From NCBI GenBank assembly GCA_000708835.1, contig DF237474.1:25725-65862 (forward strand): 40,138 nucleotides of DNA, in the 5' to 3' direction. Positions 18,039-28,396 of this stretch are shown one piece after another. This DNA comes from Klebsormidium nitens. Lineage: Eukaryota > Streptophyta > Klebsormidiophyceae > Klebsormidiales > Klebsormidiaceae. The translations under genes and the position numbers were made by a program. The notes under the pieces were generated by a model that was not told the DNA's origin, did not search any database, and saw nothing but the letters and a program-made list of their open reading frames with translations. Numbering within the stretch: position 1 is the stretch's first letter; every line of letters starts with the position of its first letter.

Positions 18039-19602
18039 TTTCCTCGGTTGGTCGGAAACTTAATGGCATATCAGGGTTGCGCCTGAGAAATTGTGTTCCA
18101 ATGCGTTTGCGGGAATATTTCTTCTCCACTCGTTTGCGTTCGCGCTTCTTAGTGATGATGGCGGGCTTTGGGGTAGGCATATTTTGTGCCTTTTTGCGCC
18201 TTGCGGCTTTGGCTTGAGCTTGATCATGCAACTTATTTTCGGTGAGTTCCATGTCAAATTCAAAATTCTTTTTTTTATCTTGTTTTGCAATTTCCCGTGC
18301 TCGGTCATTTTTGACGTGACTGGGTAAAGGGTTTTCGGAGGCAATCTCCTTAGAATTTGCGGGACTTGACCCTCGAGATGAGTATGCATTTGAAATTTGA
18401 TGACGTTGTTCGTATTCTTTCCATAGCTCTCTCTTTAGATTGCTATCTTTTAACCCGCGAGTGTTCCTTCGACTATGTGTTGCGGCTGAACTTCGAGTGG
18501 TTGGGTTGCGTTGCCGGTTGGCTAATTCCGGATGCAAATGAACACATTGGGATGAGTCATGAGTATTAAGCCGATGATGTGTGCACCATGGTTTGCCGGG
18601 TATGCGTTGATTGATGAGCCCATTGGCCATTGGTTTACTCGGGCATTGTGCGGCTTGATGTCCGATTTGACCACATTGAAAGCAAGGGCCGGGTTGGAAT
18701 GTCATTGGAGTATTTTGCGCGGCTTTGGCGCTCACTTTATTAGTAGGTACCCTACAATTATGGGCCGAATGGCCTAATCGTCCACAAGTAGTACATCTTG
18801 TAACCCTTCTAGTCTTAGGCCTGGTGTCATTCTTGGGATGGGTGGTACTAGTAGAACTATTATTATTAATAATCTTAGGATTCAACAATCGTTCTTGGTT
18901 AATTATCTTTTCAAGCTTCTCAGCTTCAGACCTTATTAGTTCTACCGTCCATGTACTAATATCTTCATATTGAAATTGTAACTTAGTTCTCAACTTGGAC
19001 TGTATACTCCATGGCAATGCGTCGAGTAGCTTCTCAGCCGCTTGCGTTTGAGGTTGTTTTATATCTAATGCTAACTTAGACATACGTTGACTAGCTGTTG
19101 TAATAGACTCATTATCTTCAACCTTGAAATCTCCATTTGCTTGAATCTTCGCCGCCGAGTCCTTAGGGTACGCCTGCAAGAGTCGAGCCCAAAGTTCAGT
19201 GACGGGTTCTCCTAAAAAGTTAGTGACCTTAGGAGGTTCAAGTGGCAAAGTTGGTCTAGCATTAGTTCCCCTCTCTTCAACCGTTTGCGCATCCCAAGCC
19301 GTGATGGATTGTTGTGCGGTTGCTTTATCCCTAAGATAATTTGATTGCAATGACTCATTGTGCTTGGCTAACTCTTCTTCCTTTTCGGTTCGCAATGTAA
19401 GACAAGTATCATGAGCTGCGCCACCGGTTTTAGACATAATTACGTGGAATTTGTCGGTGGTGGTCAACCTATCAAAACCGGTTTGCAACTTATGAGTGGC
19501 TTCCCATGCGGCATAAGTAGACCGCAAGTTGTCCAAAGTGATAGAGGATTTGGGTTCCCCCGTGAACTTTTGACTAAACGAGTTAAGTTCCTTTAGCGCC
19601 AT
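17980..19602 (-). CDS. gag: gag of the second element with two CCHC zinc knuckles
   Basis: The frame is open from 19,692, but the first ATG is at 19,602-19,600 (MALKELNSFSQ); the more upstream first codon is GTG. The N-terminal 250 residues are helical and charged with Trp/Leu landmarks such as TELWARLLQAYP, as in gypsy capsids. Then come a basic stretch and two canonical knuckles, CTTCGRLGHSAHNC and CFQCGQIGHQAAQC, near 18,770 and 18,660. A third Cys/His module, WCTHHRLNTHDSSQC, near 18,575 recalls the second module of the first element. A basic C-terminal tail rich in Lys/Arg follows. It ends at 17,980 after a poly-Gly shift site. Confidence 0.85.
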   Translation of the reverse strand: MALKELNSFSQKFTGEPKSSITLDNLRSTYAAWEATHKLQTGFDRLTTTDKFHVIMSKTGGAAHDTCLTLRTEKEEELAKHNESLQSNYLRDKATAQQSITAWDAQTVEERGTNARPTLPLEPPKVTNFLGEPVTELWARLLQAYPKDSAAKIQANGDFKVEDNESITTASQRMSKLALDIKQPQTQAAEKLLDALPWSIQSKLRTKLQFQYEDISTWTVELIRSEAEKLEKIINQERLLNPKIINNNSSTSTTHPKNDTRPKTRRVTRCTTCGRLGHSAHNCRVPTNKVSAKAAQNTPMTFQPGPCFQCGQIGHQAAQCPSKPMANGLINQRIPGKPWCTHHRLNTHDSSQCVHLHPELANRQRNPTTRSSAATHSRRNTRGLKDSNLKRELWKEYEQRHQISNAYSSRGSSPANSKEIASENPLPSHVKNDRAREIAKQDKKKNFEFDMELTENKLHDQAQAKAARRKKAQNMPTPKPAIITKKRERKRVEKKYSRKRIGTQFLRRNPDMPLSFRPTEEIEKFRSDARGGGREHNQLF

Positions 19603-19696
19603 TGTGAAAGTGGCGGTAGTTTGGGAGTCCGCGGTGTCTAGGCCTTCGGATATGGTGGAGGCTTGAGTGACGGCGGATGTCTCACCTCGCACACTT

Positions 19697-19714
19697 CTGG
19701 GTCACCAGTTGGCC
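19697..19714 (-). promoter_or_regulatory. Primer-binding-site-like sequence of the second element
   Basis: On the - strand, TGGTGACCCAGAAGTGTG lies just upstream of gag, two bases after a CA. It begins TGG, as a tRNA-primed site must, and TGGTGACCC-type leaders are known from several gypsy groups. A 5' LTR would then end at about 19,717. No second copy exists here to confirm this. Confidence 0.4.
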
Positions 19715-20544
19715 CACTGGACAAGGGGTAGCCTCGGCCCTTCGGTCCTGTAAGCAGAACTTTGGGCGTAAGGATTCTGAAGGTCTCTTCGGAGATGGTA
19801 TCCTTCTTCAGAATCTGAGTTGGACATGGATGCTTTTTGTTTCAACCGGATGTCCAAACTAAATGGTCCACTGACTGGACTTTGGCAGACTGTCTGCCTT
19901 AGCTTGTTTATCCAAGCTAGTAAATGCGATCGGATCCTACTGCAGGCTTTTAGTAAGGCTGCCAACAGGGACTACTTTCCAGTAATTGTCTTTCCTTTGA
20001 CCTTCCGACAGATGCTAGAAGGGATGATGCGGACTGACAATAACTGTCACCTGTAGCTATGGTTGTCTACTGTATAACTACTTAGGGTCTTATCTACTCC
20101 GAACGCAGGAGGTGGGTACTCTCCCCCTGGGCTTGCCAGTTGCGAATGTCCTTCCGAGATTCCCTCTTCTGGACAAACGCCTAGTGAGCTAACTGGACTC
20201 TATCTGCTGTTACACACGGGCTCTGACAAATTCAAAGCTTCAATGTCCGGACGGACCTGACAAAGGGTTACGGCAATGTCAGGGGCAAACCACAGAATCC
20301 TTGTCTAGTGGGGTGATTTCCACTGAGACAAGAGACGGCACCTGCTTGAGAAAGCAGTGCCTCTGGTCCTGGTACCTGCGCAGTCGACAAATGGCAGCCA
20401 GATGCAATGAAAGAAACACTCTTCAGTCCAACTAATTGTAGCTTCGGTTAATTTGGGCTTAATCCCACCGGTCAGGCAACAGTTCTCAATAACCGGCACA
20501 ACAGAAAGGCGACACCTTTCTGGTTCTCCGATGCTTACCTTATC
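19715..20544 (-). other. Non-coding; possible 5' LTR of the second element
   Basis: No supported gene on either strand. The position, directly upstream of the primer-site-like sequence and ending in CA on the - strand, fits a 5' LTR, but its other edge cannot be placed because the 3' LTR is missing. Confidence 0.3.
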
Positions 20545-21490
20545 CCTGGGTAAGGGGCGCGTAGTAGTTGTTGGACTTCCAGGTCAGATTTCGGAGCGGC
20601 TTCTTCTGGTATTTCTGGAGGTACGGCTGGGGTTGATGCTTCTGGGGGTACGGCTTCTTCTGGTACTACGGGTACTTGGGGAACAGCGACGGGGGGCGAT
20701 ACGGGGCGGGCTGGTAGCGGCCCTGGTACGCCTTGCTGTCCAACCAGCGAGGTGCGGGCTGGTGCTGATACACTGGTCCCTGGTGCAATCTTGCCGGAGG
20801 GGCAAAATGCACACGCCGGTTGTCTCCGAAGCCTGGGGGGGGCCTGGGAGTGTCGGCGCGATACTGCTTACGCCAGGTGGTGTTGCGGACCACCGGGGCA
20901 GGGGCAGGGCGAGGAACCGGTGCAGCAGGCAGGTAGCGAGGGGCGTTGACTGGAGAGGTATGGGGGCCGGTCCGGTGCTGACGCCGCGGCTTGGGGTGAC
21001 GGGCCGCAGGGATCACCCTGATGGCTTCGTACACACCGTGCTGCTTGGTGGTGACGTAGTGGTGTTGAAGGTTGGCCTTCCGAGCTGCCAAGCGATGAAG
21101 CTCCACAGCTTTGGTGCCGTCCAAGGCTACGTGTTTTGCGAACAGGTTGTCCGCCTTTGTGACTGCGTTAAGCAGCCGGTCTTCGTTGACTTCGTCTGCC
21201 TGGGCTTCCAATCGCTGGCTGCGGTCGGAGCTGGCACTAACGTTGACTCTGAGGGTGCTGCGGAACGCTTTGGATGCGCGTCCGGGGCACTGATCTGAAG
21301 AATGAAGGATGGAGGTGGGCCCACAGTGCTGGCACTGAGGCGGGAACTTGGAGTGTTGGGGGGAAGATGGAGGGGTGTTGGAGAGGCTGGGAATGGAGCT
21401 CCGGCGGTTCTTGGACACGGGGCTAAGCGGGGCCTCGACTCGCTCCAGGAGTCCGGGTACACTCTTCGCTGTCTCTTCCCAATTGAAATT
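20545..21490 (-). pseudogene. Unrecognised Pro/Arg/Tyr-rich ORF with a Cys/His motif
   Basis: The - strand frame is open from just after TAG at about 21,495 to TAG at about 20,665, then continues in the same frame to TAA near 20,545 with a Gln/Lys/Pro/Tyr-rich tail (PYPQKHQPQPYLQKY). The TAG sits among CAG codons, so it may be a CAG-to-TAG change. It has a C-x2-C-x6-H-x4-C motif near 21,340, a helical Leu/Ala/Glu part near 21,230-21,050, then GC-rich Pro/Arg sequence. The knuckle-like motif and low-complexity tail suggest retroelement gag, but the function is not known. An acceptor-like TTCTTCCGCCAG lies just upstream. Confidence 0.4.
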
Positions 21491-21510
21491 CTACTGGCGG
21501 AAGAAAGCAA

Positions 21511-22095
21511 TTAACAATGGTTGTGGACGTCCGACGCGCACTGGCAGGGGACGCGCACTAAGTAGAATCCGGAGATGTCTAAGATGAACAGGAAGGAACA
21601 GAATTGGGGGCTTCCGTTGACAGTGATCCGGAGCTGGATGGCTCCTGCTACCACTGGCTTCCAGAGGTCCCTTTGGACTGTGAGGCGGCTGCCTTTAACT
21701 GATGGCCCAACAGGGTTGTCCGAGAACGTTGCCCTGAGAGGCTGGGTGAGCAGAACGAAAGAACATCGACTGTTCCACTTCACAGGTACTGACTGACACA
21801 CTGGACAAACGACAGACTGCCAAGTTTCCTTCTGTGGACCTACGTAATACCTGATATCGGAGTACAGCTGATCTACTCCGCACAGGTCTTCCCAATCTCT
21901 ATACTGAAACGGATATCCGGACAAGTTTGCTACAAGACCTTTCTGACGGTAATGCACTGGGAGCTGCTGATCTATCGGCTCCTGGACTACTTCTGCAATT
22001 TCTTGATTGTCCGCTTCCCAAACGATGTGGCTTTCAAAGACGGGTGATGATTCAGTCGATAGAAATCCAACTTCCTCTGTTACGTTCAGAACCAA
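21511..22095 (-). CDS. Unrecognised ORF, 194 codons
   Basis: It begins with an ATG, has mixed, globular-looking composition (Trp, Tyr, Cys spread throughout) and contains YYVGPQKETWQSVVCPVCQS near 21,840-21,780, with a Cys-x2-Cys. The C-terminus is hydrophobic. It runs in the same direction as, and 20 bases upstream of, the preceding ORF, so the two may be parts of one spliced or decayed gene. I recognise no family. Confidence 0.35.
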   Translation of the reverse strand: MVLNVTEEVGFLSTESSPVFESHIVWEADNQEIAEVVQEPIDQQLPVHYRQKGLVANLSGYPFQYRDWEDLCGVDQLYSDIRYYVGPQKETWQSVVCPVCQSVPVKWNSRCSFVLLTQPLRATFSDNPVGPSVKGSRLTVQRDLWKPVVAGAIQLRITVNGSPQFCSFLFILDISGFYLVRVPCQCASDVHNHC

Positions 22096-23300
22096 TCAAA
22101 CAGAACAATGAAAACTTCCTCCGGCTCCAAATGATCCTTCAGAACCTAATCCAATTCCAAGCAGGTCTCTACCTACTGCGGACCTCCGCTGAAAACTCAT
22201 TCACACGGCATTGTCCTGCCAGACTTTCATTCAACTGGGGTCGGGCCCCTTCCCTTGTTTAAGGATTGATTGAAAGGACACGATGGTTTCTTAAGCTGGC
22301 GCTCAGAAAAGTATGGCTGGTATATGGCACGTTATGAACAAGCTGTATTGGAGGTGGCTTGTGCTAACATTCAAGGTAATCCCCACATCATCTCTATTGT
22401 CCGTCCGAGAGGTTCGCTACCCAGGGTGGCGGTGGCTCGCATTCAGGATTCTGGATGTCCAAAGGGACTCAAGCATGAACACAAGACAAGTACAAGCAGT
22501 TGACACTTACTGACTGGATGATGGCGTCGCCGGAGGCATGGAACATGGTGATGTGAAACAAGAAGGTAACGCTGAAGGCTATAGGGCCGATTAAGTTACT
22601 GTCGTGTTTGGTACTGCTATTGTTGTTGTTGGTCTCCTACTCCGGTGGTGTTGTTGTAGCTGGTACGTTGGTGTTGTCTCCTCTGTCGCCGGAACTGCTG
22701 GCGCTGGTTGTTGAGTACTCGAGGTACTCGGGTGCTGGGTTGAACGCTCAAGGCGCTCGGATGCTGGGTGGACACATGTGTCCGGTGGCGATGGGTAGTT
22801 AACTTGAATGAAAGTCAAGTTGGAAATGGCTGGGCCGTTGACTTAAGTACCCGTGGATTCGCATAACGAGTTTGGACATCCACTTGCATGCTGCAGCTGG
22901 CTGCGCCGCATGCTATAGGGTACGCGACGGCCGGTATCATAACCTGGTGACTCATGGTGACATAACCGGTTAGTGGCTGGTTACGTCCCTAGGGAACGTT
23001 CGAAAACGTACCCGGATTCAATCGCGGAACCTTGGTTGCAATAATTGGATTGTGGATAACGGGTTGCACCAATGGATGTCCAGTATGATGTGACTGATCC
23101 ATAGCCAATCCGTGACGAGCCTGCGATGTTATGGTTAGATGTGCTAACTGCGGTCGGTTAAAGCTAACTAACTTATCTAAGTACGTTACGACATGCCACG
23201 TGTCTCATGCTGGTTCGCCAAGCGACGCGTTATGGCAGCGACGCGTTGTGGCATGACACCGGTACCGGTCCGGCCGGTATGCGGTCCGGAAACGGGCTTA
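22096..23300. other. No supported gene
   Basis: Only short ORFs without recognisable content. A 16-bp tandem duplication containing GCGACGCGTT lies at about 23,219-23,250. No promoter, RNA gene or mobile-element end was convincing. Confidence 0.5.
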
Positions 23301-23459
23301 GACTGTGTGCGCGAGCCCGGCTAGCAATCTAGGGCCGACAAGTCTTAAGCTGATAGACTTCGACTATGTGCGCGAGCCGCTAGCGATCTAGGGTCGACAA
23401 GTCTCAAGCCTATTAGAGTACATTTAAGCGATCTAGGGCCAACAAGTCTGAAAGGCTAA
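23301..23459 (+). repeat. Three imperfect tandem copies of a roughly 60-bp unit
   Basis: Copies at 23,301-23,355 and 23,362-23,415 share GTGCGCGAGCC, CTAGC(A/G)ATCTAGGG and CGACAAGTCT. A shorter third copy at 23,427-23,459 keeps GCGATCTAGGGCCAACAAGTCT. Units differ by scattered substitutions, so the array is old. Confidence 0.75.
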
Positions 23460-23825
23460 GTCGCCCTATCGCATAAGGTTCGGCTGGTTCAACGAATAGA
23501 ACCTAGCAAACGATTTTGGTGGTAAGGGGGAGAGTCGGGATAGAAGCCGAAAGAGTGCAACCGTTACACCCTCACGAAAGCATTGGTAGTCTATTTATTG
23601 GGACAATTCTGAAACCCTTCTGAAACAGCTCCACTTGAATTCTATCGGGCCTAGCACGGAGATCAATGTTGCCCTCCCACCCGCCCTGTATGTGTCAATC
23701 GGGCTGCCCTCCCGCCCGCCCTCATGGATGCCAGTCCCTTGTATATTTTGCTCTCGAAATGAGGCGAGCTGCAAAATCTGCCGGAGGCGGAATTCTTCGT
23801 CCTATACCGTAGTAGCACGACCCAG

Positions 23826-23893
23826 TCGCACCAAAAATAATTCGTAAGGCCTTGGAGCAAAAATTTCCGGAAATTATTTTGACCTTGGTGCGA
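23826..23893. repeat. Foldback repeat
   Basis: TCGCACCAAAAATAATT at the left is matched by AATTATTTTGACCTTGGTGCGA at the right, giving a hairpin of about 17 bp with small bulges. TGGTGCGAA recurs near 24,743, 24,790 and 24,865-24,890, so this is part of a dispersed family. Confidence 0.6.
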
Positions 23894-23905
23894 AAGTGCG
23901 AAATT

Positions 23906-23950
23906 AAAAAAAAATGCGACAGTGGCGAAACGCCACTTATGCTCGGTTTT
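23906..23950 (+). repeat. Dispersed A-rich repeat with GTGGCGAAACGCCAC hairpin, copy 1
   Basis: It contains poly-A, then the hairpin GTGGCGAAACGCCAC, then ATGCTCGGTTTT. An inverted copy, about 88 percent identical, lies at 28,397-28,441. Confidence 0.7.
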
Positions 23951-25219
23951 GCTTTGGGCGACCGGGATGATACGATGGTGCTGGTTTAGTACAGCCTTGA
24001 GTAAGTAGTAATAGCGCTCGGACGGTTGAACCGGGAACGTTTTCTGTGTTCATTAGCTTACCATATTAGGATTTCAGATACTTTAGCAATGTAAATAAGC
24101 TATCTATCTTGAGAGTTGATCAGCTCTACCGGGCGGGGTGGGGACCGCAAGGTGTAGCGCTGTCAAACAGTCACGGAGCTGCCCGGTGGACTTGTATTTC
24201 CACATATTAGTTATCAGCCAGCTAGCCCTCAGTGGCGCGCCGAGCCTCGGCCGCACTGCGTGATCGGCCGCCCGGCCGAGAACGTACTAAGTTAAGGTCA
24301 CCAGGGTTTAGCACCGTCGGTATGTACCATTTGTAGTAGAGCCGTTGGCTCTAAGGAGTCCCGTACGTACCGGTCTAGTGCGGCGGCCGGCAGGTGAACC
24401 GATGGGTATGCCGTCCCGAAAAGGTTTAGCGAAAGAAAAACTAAATTTCGGGGCATCGACTCCCAAAACTCGTCGAAAACGTCAGTACCCTAGACAAATT
24501 TTAGACCTGGAGCCGGGCAAAAAGGCCGTTCGACGTCTAAAACCCGCTTAACAGAGTGATCCAGTCTGCGACGCCAGCTTCTCAGGTTCTCAAAATTACT
24601 GGTCGATTGCTATAGCTGGTTTTTTGTAAACAAAAAAACCGAGCTTAAAAAAACTCAAGTATACCGGCCCCGGAAACACGTAAGAATAGGCCTACAACAC
24701 TGTAAATTCTGGCAAGTGCGAAATTGAAGTAATCCTCAAAACCCTGGTGCGAAATCCAAAAAAGGAAAAAAATAATTTTCTTAAGAGCTTGGTGCGAGTT
24801 CCCCGTGCCACTACGGTAGTTTGAAAATCAAGAAAACCGAGCTATAATTTTCGAAAATACATATTCGCACCAGCCGCCATGGTGCGAATGGGAAATGCAG
24901 TACGGTACCGGTAGTCTGCCAGGGCTGTGGCAGGTTCCTCGCTGACGCAGGATGGACAAAAGTACACTACGACGTTGTACCTGATCTTTTTGTGTCAGAG
25001 GAGGCCAGGAAATATACTGTCACGAGTCACTCGCGAGTCACGACTCGCATGCTTGGCGTCCATCTATGCATACTGTAACACGTGGATCATTCTTAGACAT
25101 TTATAGCTGTAGATATGCAGATAGACTTAATCAGATTATTCCGATGACTTGCAGGTTTCCCCCTATAACGGTAACATGATCTATATAAACTAATACTTGA
25201 TTCCTATTGGCTGCACAAG
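23951..25219. other. Non-coding, repeat-rich
   Basis: No supported gene. AAAACCGAGC ends recur near 24,627 and 24,835. A hairpin GGTTTTTTG-TAAA-CAAAAAAACC lies near 24,618-24,641. An inverted pair ATTCGCACCA / TGGTGCGAAT lies near 24,865-24,890. A 68-codon ORF at 24,345 has a basic composition and no recognised content. Confidence 0.5.
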
Positions 25220-25239
25220 ATGAGCTTAGCTAAGCTCAT
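25220..25239. repeat. Perfect 20-bp palindrome
   Basis: ATGAGCTTAG followed immediately by its exact reverse complement, with no spacer. Related half-sites (TAAGCTCA, TGAGCT) follow nearby. The purpose is unknown. Confidence 0.85.
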
Positions 25240-26031
25240 TCTAAGCTCACCCGGACTGCTGAGCTGCAGCAAGTCACACTAAGACTATCCTATAGACTGC
25301 ATTTATAGACTGAGCTCATGTAAGCACATGAGCAGCTTGGGTCAAGCTACCAAACTGGATTTCTCCACTTGTGGACCTCATTCCCTAGACCCCGGATTGA
25401 GGACAACTTTCATCTTAAGATCTTTCTCAACTCTACACTAGCTCTCTCCGCATCCATGTAGAAATCAGGATCCCCTATATCGCTTAAGGGAGCTCCCGAT
25501 TACACATACATTGGCTGGCGGTCTGACATGTGTCAGAACGATCAGGTTGCAACGTGCTTGGGTCTGGTCAGCTACTCGGCGGTGACTCCGGTCCTAGGCT
25601 TTGACCGAAGTCACCGGACACCTACCGAGCTACCTACCGTCCGGGGTGTCCGCTGCGCCTTGCATGGGCGCGACAATATTGCCCTGGCCGTGTCCGGAAA
25701 CATTGCCCTGGCCGTGTCCGACCGGGCAAGTATAAGTTCTCCCACAAGAGCGAGAGAATAGATCGATGGTTTTTGCGTCGAAGGAGAGCTGATATTGCAC
25801 GAGGACCTCGGAGGCCCAGGGTCGAGTGGAATATAAAGCTCGACTTTGACGCAAAACCTAAGATGTTCTTGAGCACGACTAGGTAACCAAGTTGTCGCTG
25901 GAACGAAGTCCGATGCATCGTCGAGCCTGGTAAGGGCCTCCCGTAAATATTGCACGGCAGAGGGTGGGCTGGAAAATATACATATTCAACGCCGCGGTCG
26001 CCCACAGAGTTCGACGACAACACCTTTGCGG
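25240..26031. other. Non-coding; includes a short tandem duplication
   Basis: At 25,678-25,721 a 24-bp unit (ATTGCCCTGGCCGTGTCC...) occurs almost twice in tandem. Otherwise there are only short ORFs on both strands without recognisable content. Confidence 0.5.
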
Positions 26032-26503
26032 TAAGGGGCTCGTCGCATGCGACCGCTGCAATTTTCTTTCCGCCAGAATGTGGCGGGTTGACTTCGGGTC
26101 AGGTCGTCCAAATGCGGCATGGACGGATCGTCAAAAAGGTACAGCTTTCGACGGCGGTTTCGATAGTCTGGCGGTGACTCTCCAGATTCAATTCCAAAAA
26201 AATACATTCTGATCGCGAAGAAAAAGTTGGATTAATACTGATCCGGTACCGGGGCCCTGTAGTCTGCACATTGAGACCATGAAAGTCCTCGGTTTGGAAT
26301 GTCGGAACCGCCAGATTCTAGGAGGACCTCCAAACCGCCAGCCACATTCTGGCGGGTTTGATAGTCCGATTGCGCGATCGAACTGTACTTTCTAAAATTC
26401 TGTCTGAGTGGCGGTGGCATCCGACGATGGACGGTTTGGGTCTTGGAACCGCTACATTCTCGCGAAAACAGAAATGTAGCGGTCGCATGCGACGAGCCCC
26501 TAA
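26032..26503. mobile_element. Short TIR element (PIF/Harbinger-like MITE) with TAA target duplication
   Basis: The body is 26,035-26,500 (466 bp). The left end starts GGGGCTCGTCGCATGCGACC and the right end is its exact reverse complement; similarity continues imperfectly for about 57 bp. TAA is present on both sides (26,032-26,034 and 26,501-26,503). A 3-bp TAA/TWA duplication with G-rich ends is typical of PIF/Harbinger. There is no coding capacity. Inside are repeated CCGCCA...TGGCGG inverted motifs near 26,080, 26,310 and 26,350. Confidence 0.8.
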
Positions 26504-26689
26504 TTAGTTGCTAACACGCAAGCGGCAACGCCTAAATGGCTGAGCGCAAAAACCGGTCGTGGGATAAATGCCGAATGTCCCGGCTCATTTTAGGCTGAGC
26601 GAACATTCCGGACGGGCGATAAGAAACCCAATTTCCGGTTTTGCAGCGGTTTCATCATGGTTTCGGTCAGGGCCGGTTTGTCAAAATAT

Positions 26690-26764
26690 CAGTCGCAGTC
26701 GCAGTCGCAATCGCAGTCGCAGTCGCAGTTGCAGTTGCAGTTGCAGTTGCAGTTGCAGTTGCAA
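26690..26764 (+). repeat. Hexanucleotide microsatellite, two variants
   Basis: The first half is (CAGTCG)n and the second half is (CAGTTG)n. The switch is one C-to-T change at the CpG, fixed across adjacent units. Confidence 0.9.
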
Positions 26765-26848
26765 TTTTGCAAATTCAGTCAGGTTTGATGTTGCACGGTT
26801 CGCCAAATCGATCGGGGTTGGGGCCCGGGGGACGTTTCCGGTCAGACA

Positions 26849-26884
26849 CTCACAGTCACAGTCACAGTCACAGTCAGAGTCACG
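26849..26884 (+). repeat. Hexanucleotide microsatellite (CACAGT)n
   Basis: About six units of CACAGT/CAGTCA with few changes. A shorter similar run lies near 27,008-27,020. Confidence 0.85.
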
Positions 26885-27291
26885 TCGTTCAACCGTACGG
26901 TATAGGTATTTGAACCATCACAGTAATACCTAAGTCGAAATTGGTCATGCAAAGCGTGTTGGTCAAAGTCGGGGTATCTTTTGTGAAAGTCAGCCTGCGG
27001 GCTATCGCCACAGTCACAGTCGAGGTCGAAGTCAGGAGTACAGTACCCCTGTACAGTCAGATGTCACAGCAGTCCACCGGATCGCTGTACCTATTAAAAC
27101 AAGTTTCAAAGTGGCAGGGTTTGATAACCACACCCGGTCCTGGCCGGCAACGACGAGTGCCCGGAGGGGCGCTGTACAGGTGTGCTACCGACCGGCCATG
27201 GAGCTATAACCATGAAGCTGACACTAAGCCTGGCCTGGGCTTGACTTAGCAAGTATTGGACCCAAGTACTTTAAGCTAGGTACCGTACCTG

Positions 27292-27579
27292 TACCGTACC
27301 GCCAAGGGAATTCATCACCTTTTTGTGCGAATAATTAATTGTGAACGTTTTCAGATTTCACCTTGCGATTCGGATACCGGTATTTATTTTACATTTCGCA
27401 CAAATCGGAAGTTTGATATCTTGATATTTTGCCACGCAAATCAGCAGGAAAGGGCTATTTTTTATTATTTTCTTCATTTCGCCTTTTCACCCTCGGGTCC
27501 CAATTTAGTGTCCAAATTTTCACACCGACTCGGACCCCAAAAAAATTATTTTCTGGTGAATTCCCTTGGCGGTACGGTA
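27292..27579. mobile_element. Short element with 23-bp terminal inverted repeats
   Basis: The left end reads TACCGTACCGCCAAGGGAAT, with TCA after it, and the right end is its reverse complement (23 of 23 bases). The inside is AT-rich and non-coding. Flanks are GTAC-like and palindromic, so the target duplication cannot be fixed. Confidence 0.65.
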
Positions 27580-28396
27580 TTTGATTTCGGCAGGTTCGAC
27601 GCCGAATAATTAATAATGAAACTTTTAATCCTCTAAGCAGACCTAGCGCCACCTGCTAAAAAATACCGTTATCGACCATTATCGCTTGAAAATATTTTCC
27701 AGCGAAATTCGGTTTTAGTGTTTTAGGGTATTTTTTATTTTTCGCCGAAATCATTATAGGTACGGTAGAATGGTTTGATGGAATATTAGTGTGTAAGAAA
27801 ATTGCCTGTAAGCAAGCCTGTGAGGTAACGATGTAGTAGCATTGGTGGGCATATTAGCGAGTACCGACTACGGTAGGTACCCTTTTTTTTTTTTTTTTGC
27901 TCGGTTTTTTTATTTACCAGCTCTAGTTTCGACCCCAGCGTTTGAAAACCCCGAACGTGAGCACCCTAGACTGGATCACTCAGTTAAGCCGATTTTATGC
28001 ATCGAACGCCCTTTCTGGCAGGCCGTAAACCTGAAACTCGTCGACTCGCGCTTTGCGTTTTGCTGTCTCCAAACTATTTTGTTTGGCGCGTGTGAATTCA
28101 AACTTTTGAGGCGTGCTGTACGATGGTTCAGGTACATCCGATATGTTTCCGTATCTCGCAGGCTATACCACTATCACCGGGCTTCGGTGAACCTTGTTGT
28201 TGATCTACTCTCCTACTAATTCTGTGCCCGGAAGGCTCCCGGAACGTATGCGTATAGATTGAATAGTTGTAATATGAATATACAAACATTTCTAAGGACA
28301 ATTGCGGCCGGCGCAGGCCTCCGACCACATCCGATGTGACGTACTGGCTGCCTTCTCCGAAATCTTCAATCCATTTGAAGGCAGTGCCAAATTATT
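27580..28396. other. Non-coding with poly-T tract
   Basis: A T16 run at 27,883-27,898 is followed by GCTCGGTTTTTTTATT. The opposite end, AATTATTAAAACCGAGC at 28,390-28,406, is its inverted partner. GTACCGACTAC occurs at 27,861 and again at 28,500. This may be another decayed short inverted-repeat element of about 500-640 bp. Short ORFs lack recognisable content. Confidence 0.45.

Larger units (their letters stand above)
13010..19714 (-). mobile_element. Second DNMT-bearing Ty3/gypsy-like element, minus strand, truncated
   Basis: Reading the - strand: a primer-site-like sequence at 19,714-19,697, gag with two CCHC knuckles, linker ORFs, a DNG protease-like domain, then a DNMT that aligns over its length with the one at 6437-7707. 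The element stops there; RT, RNase H and integrase are missing and no 3' LTR is evident. GC content is lower than in the first element, except for a GC-rich island at about 15,500-16,330. Several stops and frameshifts show decay. It is head-to-head in sense with the first element: their 3' ends face each other across 11,700-13,010. Confidence 0.8.

Noticed and set aside
20453-21298. 281-codon plus-strand ORF
   Set aside because: It lies opposite the minus-strand ORF with better composition and Cys/His motif, and looks like its shadow.
23301-23459. CRISPR-like array
   Set aside because: Copies are few, imperfect and without uniform spacers, and the genome is eukaryotic.
24345-24551. 68-codon basic ORF
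   Set aside because: No start context, splice context or homology signal; it lies in repeat-rich non-coding DNA.
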